Source of the DNA: Candidatus Magnetocorallium paracelense | GTDB taxonomy: Bacteria; Nitrospirota; Thermodesulfovibrionia; Thermodesulfovibrionales; Magnetobacteriaceae | DNA length: 59,597 bases | Reading direction: 5' to 3' | Assembly: GCA_029001845.1 (NCBI GenBank) | Contig: JAREWP010000044.1 | Location: 1-59,597, forward strand | Shown here: one piece after another, positions 42,600 to 51,892 of the stretch | How positions within the stretch are numbered: position 1 is the first letter of the stretch | Layout: each line of letters opens with the position of its first letter | Made by a program: the position numbers and the translations under genes | Notes under the pieces: model-generated | Told to the model about the DNA's origin: nothing | Database searches by the model: none | The model's input: the letters and a program-made list of their open reading frames with translations, nothing else

Positions 42600-45443
42600 T
42601 CAAATATAAAGACCAATAGGCAAAGACTCTCCAAAGACCATCTTTTCGTCCTCCCATTGCAGGTTAACAACATCTCTCAGTTGGTTGATGTTGGGTTTGG
42701 CCCATTCATATAAGGAGAATCTCTCGATCAGCATATTTCTTAGCGATTCGTCTAAATCTCTTAATCGATCGCCTGTCAGTCTGGCCATTTGAGTTATTGC
42801 ATAAACGGAATCTCTCGGATTTATCCATTTAATCTCAAGGAGACTGCCAATCCACCTCTCCACAACCTCTCGGGATACAACATTTTCGATATTACCGTAA
42901 AAGGGAACTCTTGCACCAATCCTTGAGAGCGCCCAGTAGTAATGCTTCACATTGACTCCCTTGGGTCTTTCGATTATTTTAATCAGTTCGTTCCCAAGCT
43001 CTCTCCTTGTCTCTTCCGGCAAATGTTCAAGAGAAGCCGAAAGCATCCAAATCTCCGTCAACTCGGCGCCGGATAATTTTGAAACCCCCTTTTTTTTCTT
43101 GGAGGGAATCAGCCAGGGAGCAATTTTTTTAAAAAGTATATCCTGATGTTGCTCTGTAAGTCCGCCGGCTGCCCGTCTCCACATAATCCACCACTCGGAC
43201 CTGCATTGTCCGTCACGAGAAAATTTTACACCCTGAGGGAATAACTTCCACAACTCTCTGACTCTCCAGTCGTCCAGAGTCGTTCCAAAACCGGGACGAA
43301 GGAGGAATCCCGACAAATTCAGCCATCTTGCCTCATGCCTGGGAGTTGAATTCTTTGCCTCCTTTATGGTTACCAGATGATCCCACAAAGCTCTTACTGC
43401 AATAAGGGGCCATTCGTTTTTTTCTATACCCAGTTTTTCAATTAACTTTTTCATGAGATTGTCCAACGTGACGTCCCCGTCACTTCCCGGCGAACCCTTG
43501 AACGCACAATCGAGAATCCCTGCGGCTTCTTCTATAGTATTTTCATCCAGTGTATGCTCATCCGGAGCAGAACGACCAAGGGAATCTTCTCCCTCCAGCC
43601 TTGACTGAAATTCGAGTTTCCATCTGTGAGTAGTCTTTTTTGATTCGCACCATACATCGATAGTGCCGTACTCGTTTAATCTGACACGAATCGATACATT
43701 TAATTTTATTGAACCTGACTTTTTTCCAAAATGTAAAACTGTCTTTATCGGAGGGAGCTCAAAAAAAGCGTCTTTATCTGAAGATATAATGTCTCCGGAA
43801 CGGTCTCCCACTCTATAGCTTGATGAATAGACACTGAAACTCACAGGCATGTTTGTCATCACCTGAAATTCAGGTTCCGTTAAACTTATCTCCTCCCCTG
43901 TATCCATGTCCCTTGGGATTATGCAAACGGCCTTTATTTCTTTGACGTCGCTACTCACTCTCCCTGCATCCTTTTCTGTACTAAAAGACTGAACAGCAAT
44001 AAAATAAGCCTTACCCAGCCCACCCGATATCCGTACGCCCTCTCCTTTTAACACTGTACCGTAATATGCAGCACCTTTAGCCACTGCATGATCGAGCATA
44101 TCGTTTTCAAGTATCTTTAATGAATCGCCATCAGGAAACCACCTCTTTAAATTCTCACTCACTTTACTTCTAATTGCAGGAGACTTAAAAACACCGCCGT
44201 TAAAAAGGAGCACATCGGGTTTTACAAAAAAAAGACCGCTTCCCCGGTCTTCTGCCCGATTCAGCTCATCGTTAACGGAATGTCTCTTTAAAAAAGTGGA
44301 GAGATGTTTCATTACAAGGGTATCCGATACAAAGGGAAGACCCAGTTCCTGCAGTCCCCGTTTCTTTTCGCTCGTAAGTTCGTCGCCTATCCCTACAGTA
44401 CCGAAAAAACCGTTTATAATAATCTCTTCGATCTCCTCTTTCGTCAGTTCCGCTTTCATGGAACTGCCTACAACGCCGCGTCCCTTTCCAAGAATGGTAA
44501 TAGAAGCAGAGGACTCCTCGTCCCTGCTCAACAACCTCTCCTTTATATTACGGCATTGATGGGCAAGAGAGAGCCACTGCTGGTAGTCCACTCTTTTGTC
44601 GGCTCCCATGAATCTTTTTTCCACCTCGCCCGCCAGAGCAAGATCCATATTATCGCCTCCAAGCATTATATGGTCTCCTACTGCCACTCTCTCAAAAGAC
44701 TCGCCACCTTCTCTCTCCTTCAGCACTATGAGATTGAAATCAGTTGTTCCGCCGCCAATATCGAACACAAGAACCACTTCTCCGGGCCCTATAAACTCAT
44801 GTCTGTCCTCTTCATGCAAAGCCAGCCAGGAATAGAAAGCAGCCTGCGGCTCTTCGAGCAGTGTCAGCTCTTTAAAACCTGCGTTTTTGGCTGCCTTCAG
44901 TGTCAGCTCTCTTGCGGTCTCGTCAAAAGATGCGGGAATGGTCAATACGATCAGTTGCTCTTCCATTAGGGAGTCGGAATTTTTCGAGGCAATGGAGTAA
45001 TTCCACGATTCTCGAATGTGTCCGAGATAAAAAGAAGAAGCCTCAACAGGCGATATTTTGCGTTTTACCCCCTCACTGCCCCAAGGGAGTATTCCCGAAG
45101 TTCTGTCTACGCGGTTGTGACACAGCCAGGATTTAGCGGAAGACACAAGGTTGGCGGGTATTCTGGCGCCCTGTACTCTGGCGAACTCACCGGTAATGGC
45201 GGATACTTCAACATCCCATGGTAAAGAAATGGATTCCTCTGTAAGTTCATATTCCCCCGGCAGATAGAGAAAAGACGGAAGAGTCTTAAGAGATTTCATA
45301 TTACCCTCGTCAGTTAATTGAGGAATATCGAAGGTTCTGATCTTACCGGGTTCAACGCTTTGTGTATCGATGTATGCAACTGCCGAGTTGGTTGTACCGA
45401 GATCGATTCCTATTATGTATCTTGATTGCACAGGATTTTTCAT
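42600..45443 (-). CDS. Hsp70-like protein with long C-terminal (DUF3731-type) extension
   Basis: About 947 residues from the ATG at 45443 (MKNPVQSRYIIGID; an upstream ATG at 45500 would add 19 residues but also lacks an SD). The Hsp70 ATPase shows GIDLGTTNSAVAY, VLVFDIGGGTTDFNL, EEPQAAFYSW and LFNGGVFKSPAIR. The usual beta-sandwich and lid are replaced by a long helical region. This part is tryptophan-rich (LWKLFPQGVKFSRDGQ; WWIMWRRAAGGLTEQHQ) and corresponds to the DUF3731 region known only after Hsp70. It is the last gene of a three-gene set with the shorter Hsp70 and DUF2760. A substrate-remodelling ATPase of unknown client is likely. Confidence 0.88.
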   Translation of the reverse strand: MKNPVQSRYIIGIDLGTTNSAVAYIDTQSVEPGKIRTFDIPQLTDEGNMKSLKTLPSFLYLPGEYELTEESISLPWDVEVSAITGEFARVQGARIPANLVSSAKSWLCHNRVDRTSGILPWGSEGVKRKISPVEASSFYLGHIRESWNYSIASKNSDSLMEEQLIVLTIPASFDETARELTLKAAKNAGFKELTLLEEPQAAFYSWLALHEEDRHEFIGPGEVVLVFDIGGGTTDFNLIVLKEREGGESFERVAVGDHIMLGGDNMDLALAGEVEKRFMGADKRVDYQQWLSLAHQCRNIKERLLSRDEESSASITILGKGRGVVGSSMKAELTKEEIEEIIINGFFGTVGIGDELTSEKKRGLQELGLPFVSDTLVMKHLSTFLKRHSVNDELNRAEDRGSGLFFVKPDVLLFNGGVFKSPAIRSKVSENLKRWFPDGDSLKILENDMLDHAVAKGAAYYGTVLKGEGVRISGGLGKAYFIAVQSFSTEKDAGRVSSDVKEIKAVCIIPRDMDTGEEISLTEPEFQVMTNMPVSFSVYSSSYRVGDRSGDIISSDKDAFFELPPIKTVLHFGKKSGSIKLNVSIRVRLNEYGTIDVWCESKKTTHRWKLEFQSRLEGEDSLGRSAPDEHTLDENTIEEAAGILDCAFKGSPGSDGDVTLDNLMKKLIEKLGIEKNEWPLIAVRALWDHLVTIKEAKNSTPRHEARWLNLSGFLLRPGFGTTLDDWRVRELWKLFPQGVKFSRDGQCRSEWWIMWRRAAGGLTEQHQDILFKKIAPWLIPSKKKKGVSKLSGAELTEIWMLSASLEHLPEETRRELGNELIKIIERPKGVNVKHYYWALSRIGARVPFYGNIENVVSREVVERWIGSLLEIKWINPRDSVYAITQMARLTGDRLRDLDESLRNMLIERFSLYEWAKPNINQLRDVVNLQWEDEKMVFGESLPIGLYI

Positions 45444-45508
45444 TTTTTTATGCAGGTTTTCAGGCAGGCAATGCTCTGAAATTGTTTGCCATACAATCAT
45501 TTAAGAAC

Positions 45509-45544
45509 CATTGTAGGGGGTTAAATTCTTAACCCCCTACAATG
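45509..45544. repeat. Perfect 16-bp hairpin between the two Hsp70 genes
   Basis: CATTGTAGGGGGTTAA (45509-45524) is followed by a 4-nt loop and its exact complement (45529-45544). No T-run follows on either side, so it may be a mRNA-stabilising or attenuating hairpin between the two Hsp70-like coding regions, or a small repeat. Confidence 0.75.
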
Positions 45545-45561
45545 AATCAGAGATATGGCTT

Positions 45562-47391
45562 CTAACTATCTTCACGTACATTAAATTCCAACTTCCATCT
45601 CCTGTCGTCTTCTATCGATTCGCACCACAATTCCAGAGTCCCCAACTCGGTAATAAAACTGTGGAGCCTCACCGGTATCACATTTCCGTCAGCGCCTTCG
45701 CCGGAGAGAGTGGTTTCCAGGGGTGCAAGATCGCTGATCTCCTCCTCGTCCCAGTAGTCCAGAGTAATGCCCGGTTCGTCATCTTTACGTACAGAGGAAC
45801 ACATGAAGTGGAAAACAGCCTGTTCCCCGACAATGAGACCGAACTCCTGTCCCGGCAATTCTCTGTCCGTTCCCTCTTCCATGCCAAATGGAACCACGCA
45901 CATTGCCTTTAAAGGCGGAGGCATACCCGGTACGGCAGGCATGGAAGTCTCGATGCCTACATAATAAGCTCTGCCAACACCTCCTCTAATCCTTACGCCT
46001 TTTTCCTTTTTTGCAAATCCGTAATAAGCAGCGCCCCTGGCAACTGCACTGTCGGGATCATTGCCTTCAATGACCTCTACGGCATCGCCGCTCTCTGCAG
46101 TAAGCCAGTCGTTCAGAACATCTATAATTCGTTCTTGTATTGCAGATGCCTTTGTAACGCCACCGTTAAACAGAATTTTGGCGGGGTGTACAAATGTCCT
46201 GTTATCGTCGTCTCCTTCCTTCACATGCTGTCTGAGAAATTTCGACAAATATCTGGTAACAGCCGTATCGGCGGCGTAATGAAGTCCCAGTTCTTTAAAG
46301 CCGGAAGCTCTCTTTTCAACGGGATTTTCGTTGATATCGGTTTTTGGGAAAAAACCATCAAGTATCGTCTCTTCCACTTCGCTGCGAGCAAGCTCCTTTG
46401 TAAGCGCGCCGCCTATGACGCTCCTTCCTCTTCCCAGTATGGTTACCTGAAAATCATCGCATTCAGGATCATTAAGCATCGTCTCCTTGGCGTTTCTGCA
46501 ATTATAGATCAAACCCAGCATCTGCTGGGGATCGAGCTTAACGCCGTCGTCGATAAAGTGCTGTCTGACTCTGTAAGCAAGAGTCAGGTCTATATTATCT
46601 CCTCCCAGGAGGATGTGATTGCCTACGGCTATTCTGTTCAACACAAGATCTCCCTTTTCTTCTTTTGCCTCGATAAGACTGAAGTCCGTAGTGCCGCCGC
46701 CTATATCGCACACAAGCACCACATCACCCACTTTCACCTCTTTTCTCCACTCCCGTTTCCTGTTGTTGATCCAAGAATAAAAAGCAGCCTGAGGTTCTTC
46801 AAGGAGAGTGACATGATGCATTCCCGATTTTTCGGCGGCCTTTACGGTCAGATCTCTGGCCACCGCGTCGAACGAAGCCGGAACCGTTAGAAAAATATCC
46901 TGGTTTTCCAGGTTATACTCGCTATTGTCTTCAGCCATTATATGATTCCAGGCTTTACGTATATGTTCAAGATAGGCTGTGGAAACGTCAAGGGGAGACA
47001 TCTTTTCAATCCCTTCTCCGGCATTCCACGGAAGTATTGGAGACGATCTGTCTGCACCTGAATGACAAAGCCACGATTTCGCCGAAGATATCAATCGCCC
47101 CGGCACCTCTGCCCCTCTCTTTTTTGCAAAACTTCCTGTTGCATAGGTTATGTTATCACTCCATGGAAGGGAAAGACTCTCCTCCGGAAGTTCAGCGTTT
47201 CCCGGTATGTATAAGAAGGAAGGCAGGCTTTCCAACGCATCTACCGTTCCCGTATCTACGGTTTGAGGTACTTTGAAAATATGAGTTCTCGGATATTTCT
47301 CCGGCCCGTCCTCGATTTCCTCTTCTCTGTCTATGTATGCAATTAATGAGTTCGTTGTTCCAAGATCGATACCTATAATATATCTCGACAC
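45562..47391 (-). CDS. Hsp70 family protein (shorter paralogue)
   Basis: This 609-residue Hsp70-like ATPase has GTG start and SD AGGAGG spaced 10 bp. Features are GIDLGTTNSLIAYID, LVCDIGGGTTDFSL, EEPQAAFYSW, ILFNGGVTKASA and AVARGAAYYG. After the ATPase (about 1-420) comes a beta-rich domain ending at about 605, but no alpha-helical lid is recognised. It resembles the N-terminal 600 residues of the neighbouring 947-residue protein, so the pair arose by duplication. It is not DnaK: motifs differ and DnaJ or GrpE are absent. Confidence 0.88.
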   Translation of the reverse strand: MSRYIIGIDLGTTNSLIAYIDREEEIEDGPEKYPRTHIFKVPQTVDTGTVDALESLPSFLYIPGNAELPEESLSLPWSDNITYATGSFAKKRGAEVPGRLISSAKSWLCHSGADRSSPILPWNAGEGIEKMSPLDVSTAYLEHIRKAWNHIMAEDNSEYNLENQDIFLTVPASFDAVARDLTVKAAEKSGMHHVTLLEEPQAAFYSWINNRKREWRKEVKVGDVVLVCDIGGGTTDFSLIEAKEEKGDLVLNRIAVGNHILLGGDNIDLTLAYRVRQHFIDDGVKLDPQQMLGLIYNCRNAKETMLNDPECDDFQVTILGRGRSVIGGALTKELARSEVEETILDGFFPKTDINENPVEKRASGFKELGLHYAADTAVTRYLSKFLRQHVKEGDDDNRTFVHPAKILFNGGVTKASAIQERIIDVLNDWLTAESGDAVEVIEGNDPDSAVARGAAYYGFAKKEKGVRIRGGVGRAYYVGIETSMPAVPGMPPPLKAMCVVPFGMEEGTDRELPGQEFGLIVGEQAVFHFMCSSVRKDDEPGITLDYWDEEEISDLAPLETTLSGEGADGNVIPVRLHSFITELGTLELWCESIEDDRRWKLEFNVREDS

Positions 47392-47501
47392 TTTTAAAAC
47401 TCCTCCTTAGTAGTTACAAATTATCTTTACAAACATACATGCAAACCAAGCTGGTAATAGTATGTTTATGGTAAAAAAATAACTAAAAATTAGAACCTCT
47501 G

Positions 47502-48134
47502 TCAGGTGATCTCAACTTCTGCAGGCTCCAGAATGCTGAGATCGTGATTTCTCGGCAGCTCGGGCATTTTTGTAGCAGATGCACGCCAACCATGATGTCT
47601 CACAGTTCCTTTAAAAGGGGGATCTCCGATTACATTTCCGGTCAGGCGTATGGCTGAAGGATCAAAGCCGCTCTCTATGGTGACGGAAGCCTCTTCCTTT
47701 TCCGTTAAAACAGGTTCGATTGTAAGATACTCTTTCATTGTTTCTCTGCAATCGTTATGGATGTTTCTGACAGCGGAACCGATCTGTTTATCGTCAAAAG
47801 AGCTTATATCCTCAAGCAGAAAGTCCACCAGTCGTCCGTTTTTTTGAAAAATGGATAAAATCTGAACAACTCTTTCGTCAAAGGGGGAAGCCGGGAATTC
47901 TGCTTTCTCTGGCTCATCGGAAACAATGTCCCTGTTCTCAGGTTGCTGCTCTTCAGGTTTACGAAACAAAGGTGTAACAGCTGCTACAACAAATGACAAC
48001 AACAGGCCGAGACCACAAAAAATACCTGACAAGAGAAGAGTATTTCCGCTGTCAAGAACAGGTACGATAAAAGAAATGGCGGTAATATAACCGGTGATTA
48101 AAATAAACAAAAACATTTTACCCTTTGAGTTCAT
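47502..48134 (-). CDS. DUF2760 protein, membrane-anchored
   Basis: This 210-residue protein has two hydrophobic N-terminal helices (about 6-28 and 32-55). They are followed by an acidic linker and a conserved domain at about 85-205: RVVQILSIFQKNGRLVDFLL, DISSFDDKQIGSAVRNIH, EKEEASVTIESGFDP and GWRASATKMPELPRN. This is the DUF2760 signature. Family members are, to my knowledge, found beside Hsp70-type genes like those here. It may anchor the Hsp70 pair to the inner membrane. SD AGGAGGAAT lies 5 bp before the ATG. Confidence 0.88.
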   Translation of the reverse strand: MNSKGKMFLFILITGYITAISFIVPVLDSGNTLLLSGIFCGLGLLLSFVVAAVTPLFRKPEEQQPENRDIVSDEPEKAEFPASPFDERVVQILSIFQKNGRLVDFLLEDISSFDDKQIGSAVRNIHNDCRETMKEYLTIEPVLTEKEEASVTIESGFDPSAIRLTGNVIGDPPFKGTVRHHGWRASATKMPELPRNHDLSILEPAEVEIT

Positions 48135-48364
48135 ATATTCCTCCTAAAACAATATGATATTATTATCAGTCATAGTTTATATCAGGTATTACAGAATATT
48201 TTTTCATTATCCGGGAAATCCGGGGCTGCATTTATTTTTCGATTCAACTTTTGCAGGAGCAGATTATATTACAATACAGGTTTCAGGTACGGTGAATGCT
48301 ACATTAACGCCTTCGGCGAACGTCATAATGCAGCCGCCCCGGGATTCGGTTAACCAACGGCCCA

Positions 48365-48386
48365 CGCAGGCTAAAGCCGGCGGCTA
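48365..48386. repeat. Small repeat E, copy 2, in a 302-bp gap
   Basis: CGCAGGCTAAAGCCGGCGGCTA is the inverted counterpart of the unit at 41735. The wider gap 48135-48436 contains an 88-codon plus-strand open frame that I do not think is a gene. Nothing else is recognised. Confidence 0.45.
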
Positions 48387-48436
48387 CATTTTTTTATTAA
48401 TGGTTCGTAAACCTGCATAATAAAAAAACAATGCAA

Positions 48437-48832
48437 TTAAATTAATCCGTAATCGCGTATTAAATCCAACAGTTTATTGCTGTCTAAAGGTTTTACAAGA
48501 TAATCCGTACAACCGCCTCTGAAGTATGCGTCCAACACGTCTTTGGGAGTATCGAGCCCTGTGATCATAATAATCTTTACCTCTTCAAGGCTTGAAAACC
48601 CCATCTCCTTTTCCTTTTTCCGTATAGTCTTTAAAACCTCCAGGCCGTCCATTTCAGGCATCATAATATCCAGGCAAATGAGATCGTAAGGTTTGCCTTC
48701 ATCAAAAGCCAGAAAATACGCTTCCATAGCTTCGACACCGTTGACTGCCATATCGCACTCACTGTAAGGAGACAATATTCTCTCCAGCAAAATTCTGTTG
48801 TTTGCCTCATCGTCTACAATTAAAAATCTCAT
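48437..48832 (-). CDS. Single-domain response regulator
   Basis: 131 residues from the ATG at 48832 (MRFLIVDDEANN; GGAAG 6 bp upstream); the longer frame to 48907 would overlap the hemerythrin gene and only adds a non-conserved lead. It contains the acidic pair VDDEAN, phospho-acceptor LDIMMPEMDGLEVLK, Thr/Ser switch MITGLD and Lys in YLVKPLDS. A receiver with no output domain. The start is 22 bp past the stop of the hemerythrin-like gene. Confidence 0.9.
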   Translation of the reverse strand: MRFLIVDDEANNRILLERILSPYSECDMAVNGVEAMEAYFLAFDEGKPYDLICLDIMMPEMDGLEVLKTIRKKEKEMGFSSLEEVKIIMITGLDTPKDVLDAYFRGGCTDYLVKPLDSNKLLDLIRDYGLI

Positions 48833-48854
48833 GGCCTTCTTCCCGATCTGTAAT

Positions 48855-49280
48855 TTATAGCTCAACCTCTTTATCGAAAACTGAACAACATTTTTCATAC
48901 TCAGCAAAGAGCACCTTTTCTTCTCTTGCTATTCTCTCTTTTAAGGAAGCGTAAAAAGTGCCGTATTCAATATAGAGATCGCCGCCTTCCGGTTTCTTTT
49001 TGCATAATTGAAAAAACTTATCCGACTTCTTTGTTACAAGTTCCATATCGTTGGCGAAGACAGTCAAAATATATTTTAAAGCAGAGTCCTTTTTCGCTCT
49101 GCTCCTTAATAGAGGATAGAGCTTCTCATCCTCCTTGTTCAGGTGATCTGTCAACGTTCTTTCCAGAGTAATTATTTTTTCGAACCAGGAGCCGACGCCT
49201 ATATCGAGGTTATTGATTTCATTAAACATCGAAGTTAAATAAGCATGCTCTTCTTTAAGTTCCCTGATAAGTCCCTTCAT
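48855..49280 (-). CDS. Hemerythrin HHE-type four-helix protein (degenerate ligands)
   Basis: 141 residues from the ATG at 49280 (MKGLIRELKEEHA). The N-terminal His and the second helix DHLNKEDEKLYPLL (HxxxE-like) fit the HHE cation-binding fold. The second half has lysine or glutamate where canonical His ligands would be (MELVTKKSDKF, REEKVLFAEYEK), so a complete di-iron site is doubtful. The protein has only two histidines. It may act as a structural or signalling hemerythrin-like domain that feeds the adjoining receiver, or bind iron differently. Confidence 0.75.
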   Translation of the reverse strand: MKGLIRELKEEHAYLTSMFNEINNLDIGVGSWFEKIITLERTLTDHLNKEDEKLYPLLRSRAKKDSALKYILTVFANDMELVTKKSDKFFQLCKKKPEGGDLYIEYGTFYASLKERIAREEKVLFAEYEKCCSVFDKEVEL

Positions 49281-49522
49281 TAATAACGGCTCTCCGGTTT
49301 TAATCATCCTTTTCTTATAGAAAGGGAATGTATATTATCATAAGTATAACCTAAAATGTAAAATTTAAGTAACCTGTGCTCACAGGTTGGGGAAGCTCTT
49401 GCTTAACGGGCAAATAGTTGGAACAAGACATCCGACTATGTGGTATTTACATTCCCATACCCTATATGATAATGTTTATCTCGAAAACAGACAACAAAAA
49501 AAAGATTATGCTTTTAACATAA

Positions 49523-49704
49523 TACCTAAAAGTGACAATTAGATCGGGATTCGGCTGTAAAATCAAGCACTTATGCTGCGTCGGACATCACCGATTTAGT
49601 GCTCAACGCAGTTCTGCTACGCCTGCGCCTAAATCGGCTTGCCTCCTTGCCTAAGCACTTGCTTTTACACCCTCGGTCCTCGACCTAATTGTCACTTTTA
49701 GGTA
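49523..49704. repeat. 182-bp palindromic element (family D) in the leader of trmFO
   Basis: TACCTAAAAGTGACAATTA (49523-49541) is the exact complement of TAATTGTCACTTTTAGGTA (49686-49704). The inverted homology continues inward (TCGGGATTCGGCTGTAAAATCAAG against CTTGCTTTTACACCCTCGGTCCTCGA) with interruptions. Nothing in the body encodes a protein. It ends 9 bp before the trmFO ATG, so it forms the mRNA leader; only its terminal AGG could serve as SD. The rest of 49308-49713 has no gene; a small 8-bp hairpin AACCTGTG/CACAGGTT is at about 49370-49387. Confidence 0.8.
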
Positions 49705-49713
49705 ATATATAAA

Positions 49714-51018
49714 ATGGCTGATATAACAATTATAGGAGGCGGTCTTGCAGGGTCCGAAGCGGCTTATCAGGCTGCAATCAGAGGTTTATCTGTGGACCTC
49801 TGTGAAATGAGGCCGCATAAACTTACGGAGGCTCATAAAACAGGCTTTATGGCAGAGCTGGTCTGCTCGAACTCCCTTCGTTCAAATAATGACAACAGCG
49901 CTCCGGGGCTATTGAAAAACGAACTTTCCGCTGCAGGATCACTCATTATGGAGGCTGCCAGTTTATTCTCGGTGCCTGCAGGAGCCGCTCTTGCAGTCGA
50001 CAGAGAACAATTCGCAGCCTATATAACAAATAAGCTCGAATCCTCTCCCAATATAAATATTGTTCGCAGGGAAGTAACGGCGTTACCATCGGGAGTTGTA
50101 ATCATTGCAACGGGGCCTCTTACATCAAAGGCGCTTAGCAGCGAAATGGAAAAAATTATCGGAAAAGAGCACTTGCATTTTTATGATGCAATCGCCCCTA
50201 TAATTGACGGTGATTCGGTGAATCATGATATTGTATTTTTCGCATCCAGATACTCTAAAGGGGGCGAAGACTACCTCAACTGCCCTATGAACAAAGATGA
50301 ATACGAAAGCTTTTACAAAGCCCTGACAGAGGCTGACCGAGTACAGGCAAAGGAGTTCGAAAAGGAGAAATTCTTTGAAGGATGTATGCCCGTGGAAGTC
50401 ATGGCGATGAGGGGTCTCGATACATTGAGATTCGGCCCTTTGAAGCCGGTAGGACTGAGAGACAGGAGAAACGATAATAAATTCCATGCAGTCGTGCAAC
50501 TGCGAGCAGAAAATGTTGATAAATCAGCATACAATATGGTCGGTTTTCAGACTCGATTAAAACAGTCGGACCAGAAAAAAGTCTTCAGAATGATACCGGG
50601 CCTCGAAGATGCTGTCTTTTTACGATATGGAAGCATACACAGAAACACTTTTATTAATTCGCCCATTCTTCTGAATTCCGACCTGACTCTGAAAGCTGAC
50701 AAGAATATCCGCCTTGCAGGACAAATTACCGGAGTAGAAGGTTATATCGAATCTACAGCCATGGGGCTTCTTGCAGGCATCTTCGCTGTCGGACAGATAA
50801 AGGGACTCTCAGTCGTCCCCCTGTCTCCCTATACTGCCCATGGCGCATTAATCGGTCATATAACAGGCTCTCAACATGTTAATTTTCAACCGAGCAATAT
50901 AAATTTTGGTCTTATCCCTCCATTGAGCAGGAAAATAAAGGAAAAAGCATTAAAAAAAGAGATGATCTGCAAGAGAGCCATGGAAGAGTGGAAGGAGTTT
51001 CTTGAAAGAGTACATTGA
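49714..51018 (+). CDS. trmFO: Methylenetetrahydrofolate-tRNA (uracil-5-)-methyltransferase
   Basis: This 434-residue flavoenzyme makes ribothymidine at position 54 of tRNA, using methylenetetrahydrofolate and FADH2. It shows the FAD site GGGLAGSEAAYQAA, the catalytic cysteines in AELVCSNSLRSNN (Cys51) and FFEGCMPVEVMAMRG (Cys223), and the GVEGYIESTAMGLLAG loop. The length is that of bacterial TrmFO. xerC overlaps its end by 17 bp, a gene order shared by many Gram-positive and deltaproteobacterial genomes. The usual hslVU genes do not follow here. Confidence 0.96.
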   Translation: MADITIIGGGLAGSEAAYQAAIRGLSVDLCEMRPHKLTEAHKTGFMAELVCSNSLRSNNDNSAPGLLKNELSAAGSLIMEAASLFSVPAGAALAVDREQFAAYITNKLESSPNINIVRREVTALPSGVVIIATGPLTSKALSSEMEKIIGKEHLHFYDAIAPIIDGDSVNHDIVFFASRYSKGGEDYLNCPMNKDEYESFYKALTEADRVQAKEFEKEKFFEGCMPVEVMAMRGLDTLRFGPLKPVGLRDRRNDNKFHAVVQLRAENVDKSAYNMVGFQTRLKQSDQKKVFRMIPGLEDAVFLRYGSIHRNTFINSPILLNSDLTLKADKNIRLAGQITGVEGYIESTAMGLLAGIFAVGQIKGLSVVPLSPYTAHGALIGHITGSQHVNFQPSNINFGLIPPLSRKIKEKALKKEMICKRAMEEWKEFLERVH

Positions 51019-51892
51019 TAAATTCATTTATTATCTTAAGACAGAAAGAGGTGCTTCGGATCACACGATAAGGGCGTATAAAAGAGACTTGGAAGTGCTC
51101 GCCCTTATGACAGACAAGAATATCGAAGATGTAGACCTCTTCGATATACGGGCCTATGTGGCCGGACAGGCTCATAAAGGCCTGAAAAAGACAACTCTCA
51201 GGAGAAGGCTTGATACGGTCAGGTCGTTTTTCAGGTATCTCCACAGAGAGGGTGTCGTCAAGCTAAATCCTGCCAGACTTGTCTCTCCCCCAAAATTGCG
51301 GGAAGCCCTGCCAAAAACCCTCTCCGTGGACGACACTTTTCTCCTAATGGAAAAGGCGGAAGGATTCGGATTCGGCCATATACGAGATAAAGCGATACTT
51401 GAGCTTTTTTATTCCTGCGGCATAAGGGTAAGCGAACTGACCGGTCTTGATATGAACGATTTCAATATCAGGGAAGCCGTTATAAAAGTAAGGGGGAAAG
51501 GTAAAAAAGAGAGACTCCTGCCTGTAGGCTCTAAAGCGCACAATGCCGTTAAGTCTTATATAATTGAGAGGTTACTCTATAAAAAACAAAAATCCGACAT
51601 CGATTCGGAAGCATTATTTATAAGCAGACTGGGAAAGCGTATATCCAACAGGTCAGTAAGAAGGATTGTTGTGAAATATGCAAGAGAAACGGGAATCGAA
51701 AGCAGCATAGGACCACACTCGCTGCGACACACCTTTGCAAGCCATCTTTTGCAGGAAGGCGCAGATTTAAGGGTAATACAGGAGTTACTCGGCCACTCGT
51801 CCCTTTCTACGACTCAAAAATATACTCATCTGGACATCAAACATCTGATGGACGTCTATGACAAGAGCCACCCATTAGCCGAAAAGAAATAA
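51002..51892 (+). CDS. xerC: Tyrosine recombinase XerC-like
   Basis: This 296-residue protein has an N-terminal SAM-like DNA-binding domain (YLKTERGASDHTIRAYKRDL) and a catalytic domain with Arg in SCGIRVSELTGLD, HSLRHTF (His-x-x-Arg-His), HSS in ELLGHSSLSTTQ and Tyr in KYTHLD. This is the complete R-K-H-R-H-Y set, typical of chromosome-dimer recombinases XerC/XerD. The TTG start at 51002 lies 5-6 bp after GGAG within trmFO, supporting translational coupling. No dif-like site is identified. Confidence 0.93.
   Translation: MKEYIDKFIYYLKTERGASDHTIRAYKRDLEVLALMTDKNIEDVDLFDIRAYVAGQAHKGLKKTTLRRRLDTVRSFFRYLHREGVVKLNPARLVSPPKLREALPKTLSVDDTFLLMEKAEGFGFGHIRDKAILELFYSCGIRVSELTGLDMNDFNIREAVIKVRGKGKKERLLPVGSKAHNAVKSYIIERLLYKKQKSDIDSEALFISRLGKRISNRSVRRIVVKYARETGIESSIGPHSLRHTFASHLLQEGADLRVIQELLGHSSLSTTQKYTHLDIKHLMDVYDKSHPLAEKK

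Noticed and set aside
44304-44969. 221-codon plus-strand open frame
   Set aside because: Antisense of the Hsp70-DUF3731 gene.
46135-46890. 251-codon plus-strand open frame
   Set aside because: Antisense of the shorter Hsp70 gene.
48154-48420. 88-codon plus-strand open frame
   Set aside because: Translated through repeat E and low-complexity sequence; no SD or family.
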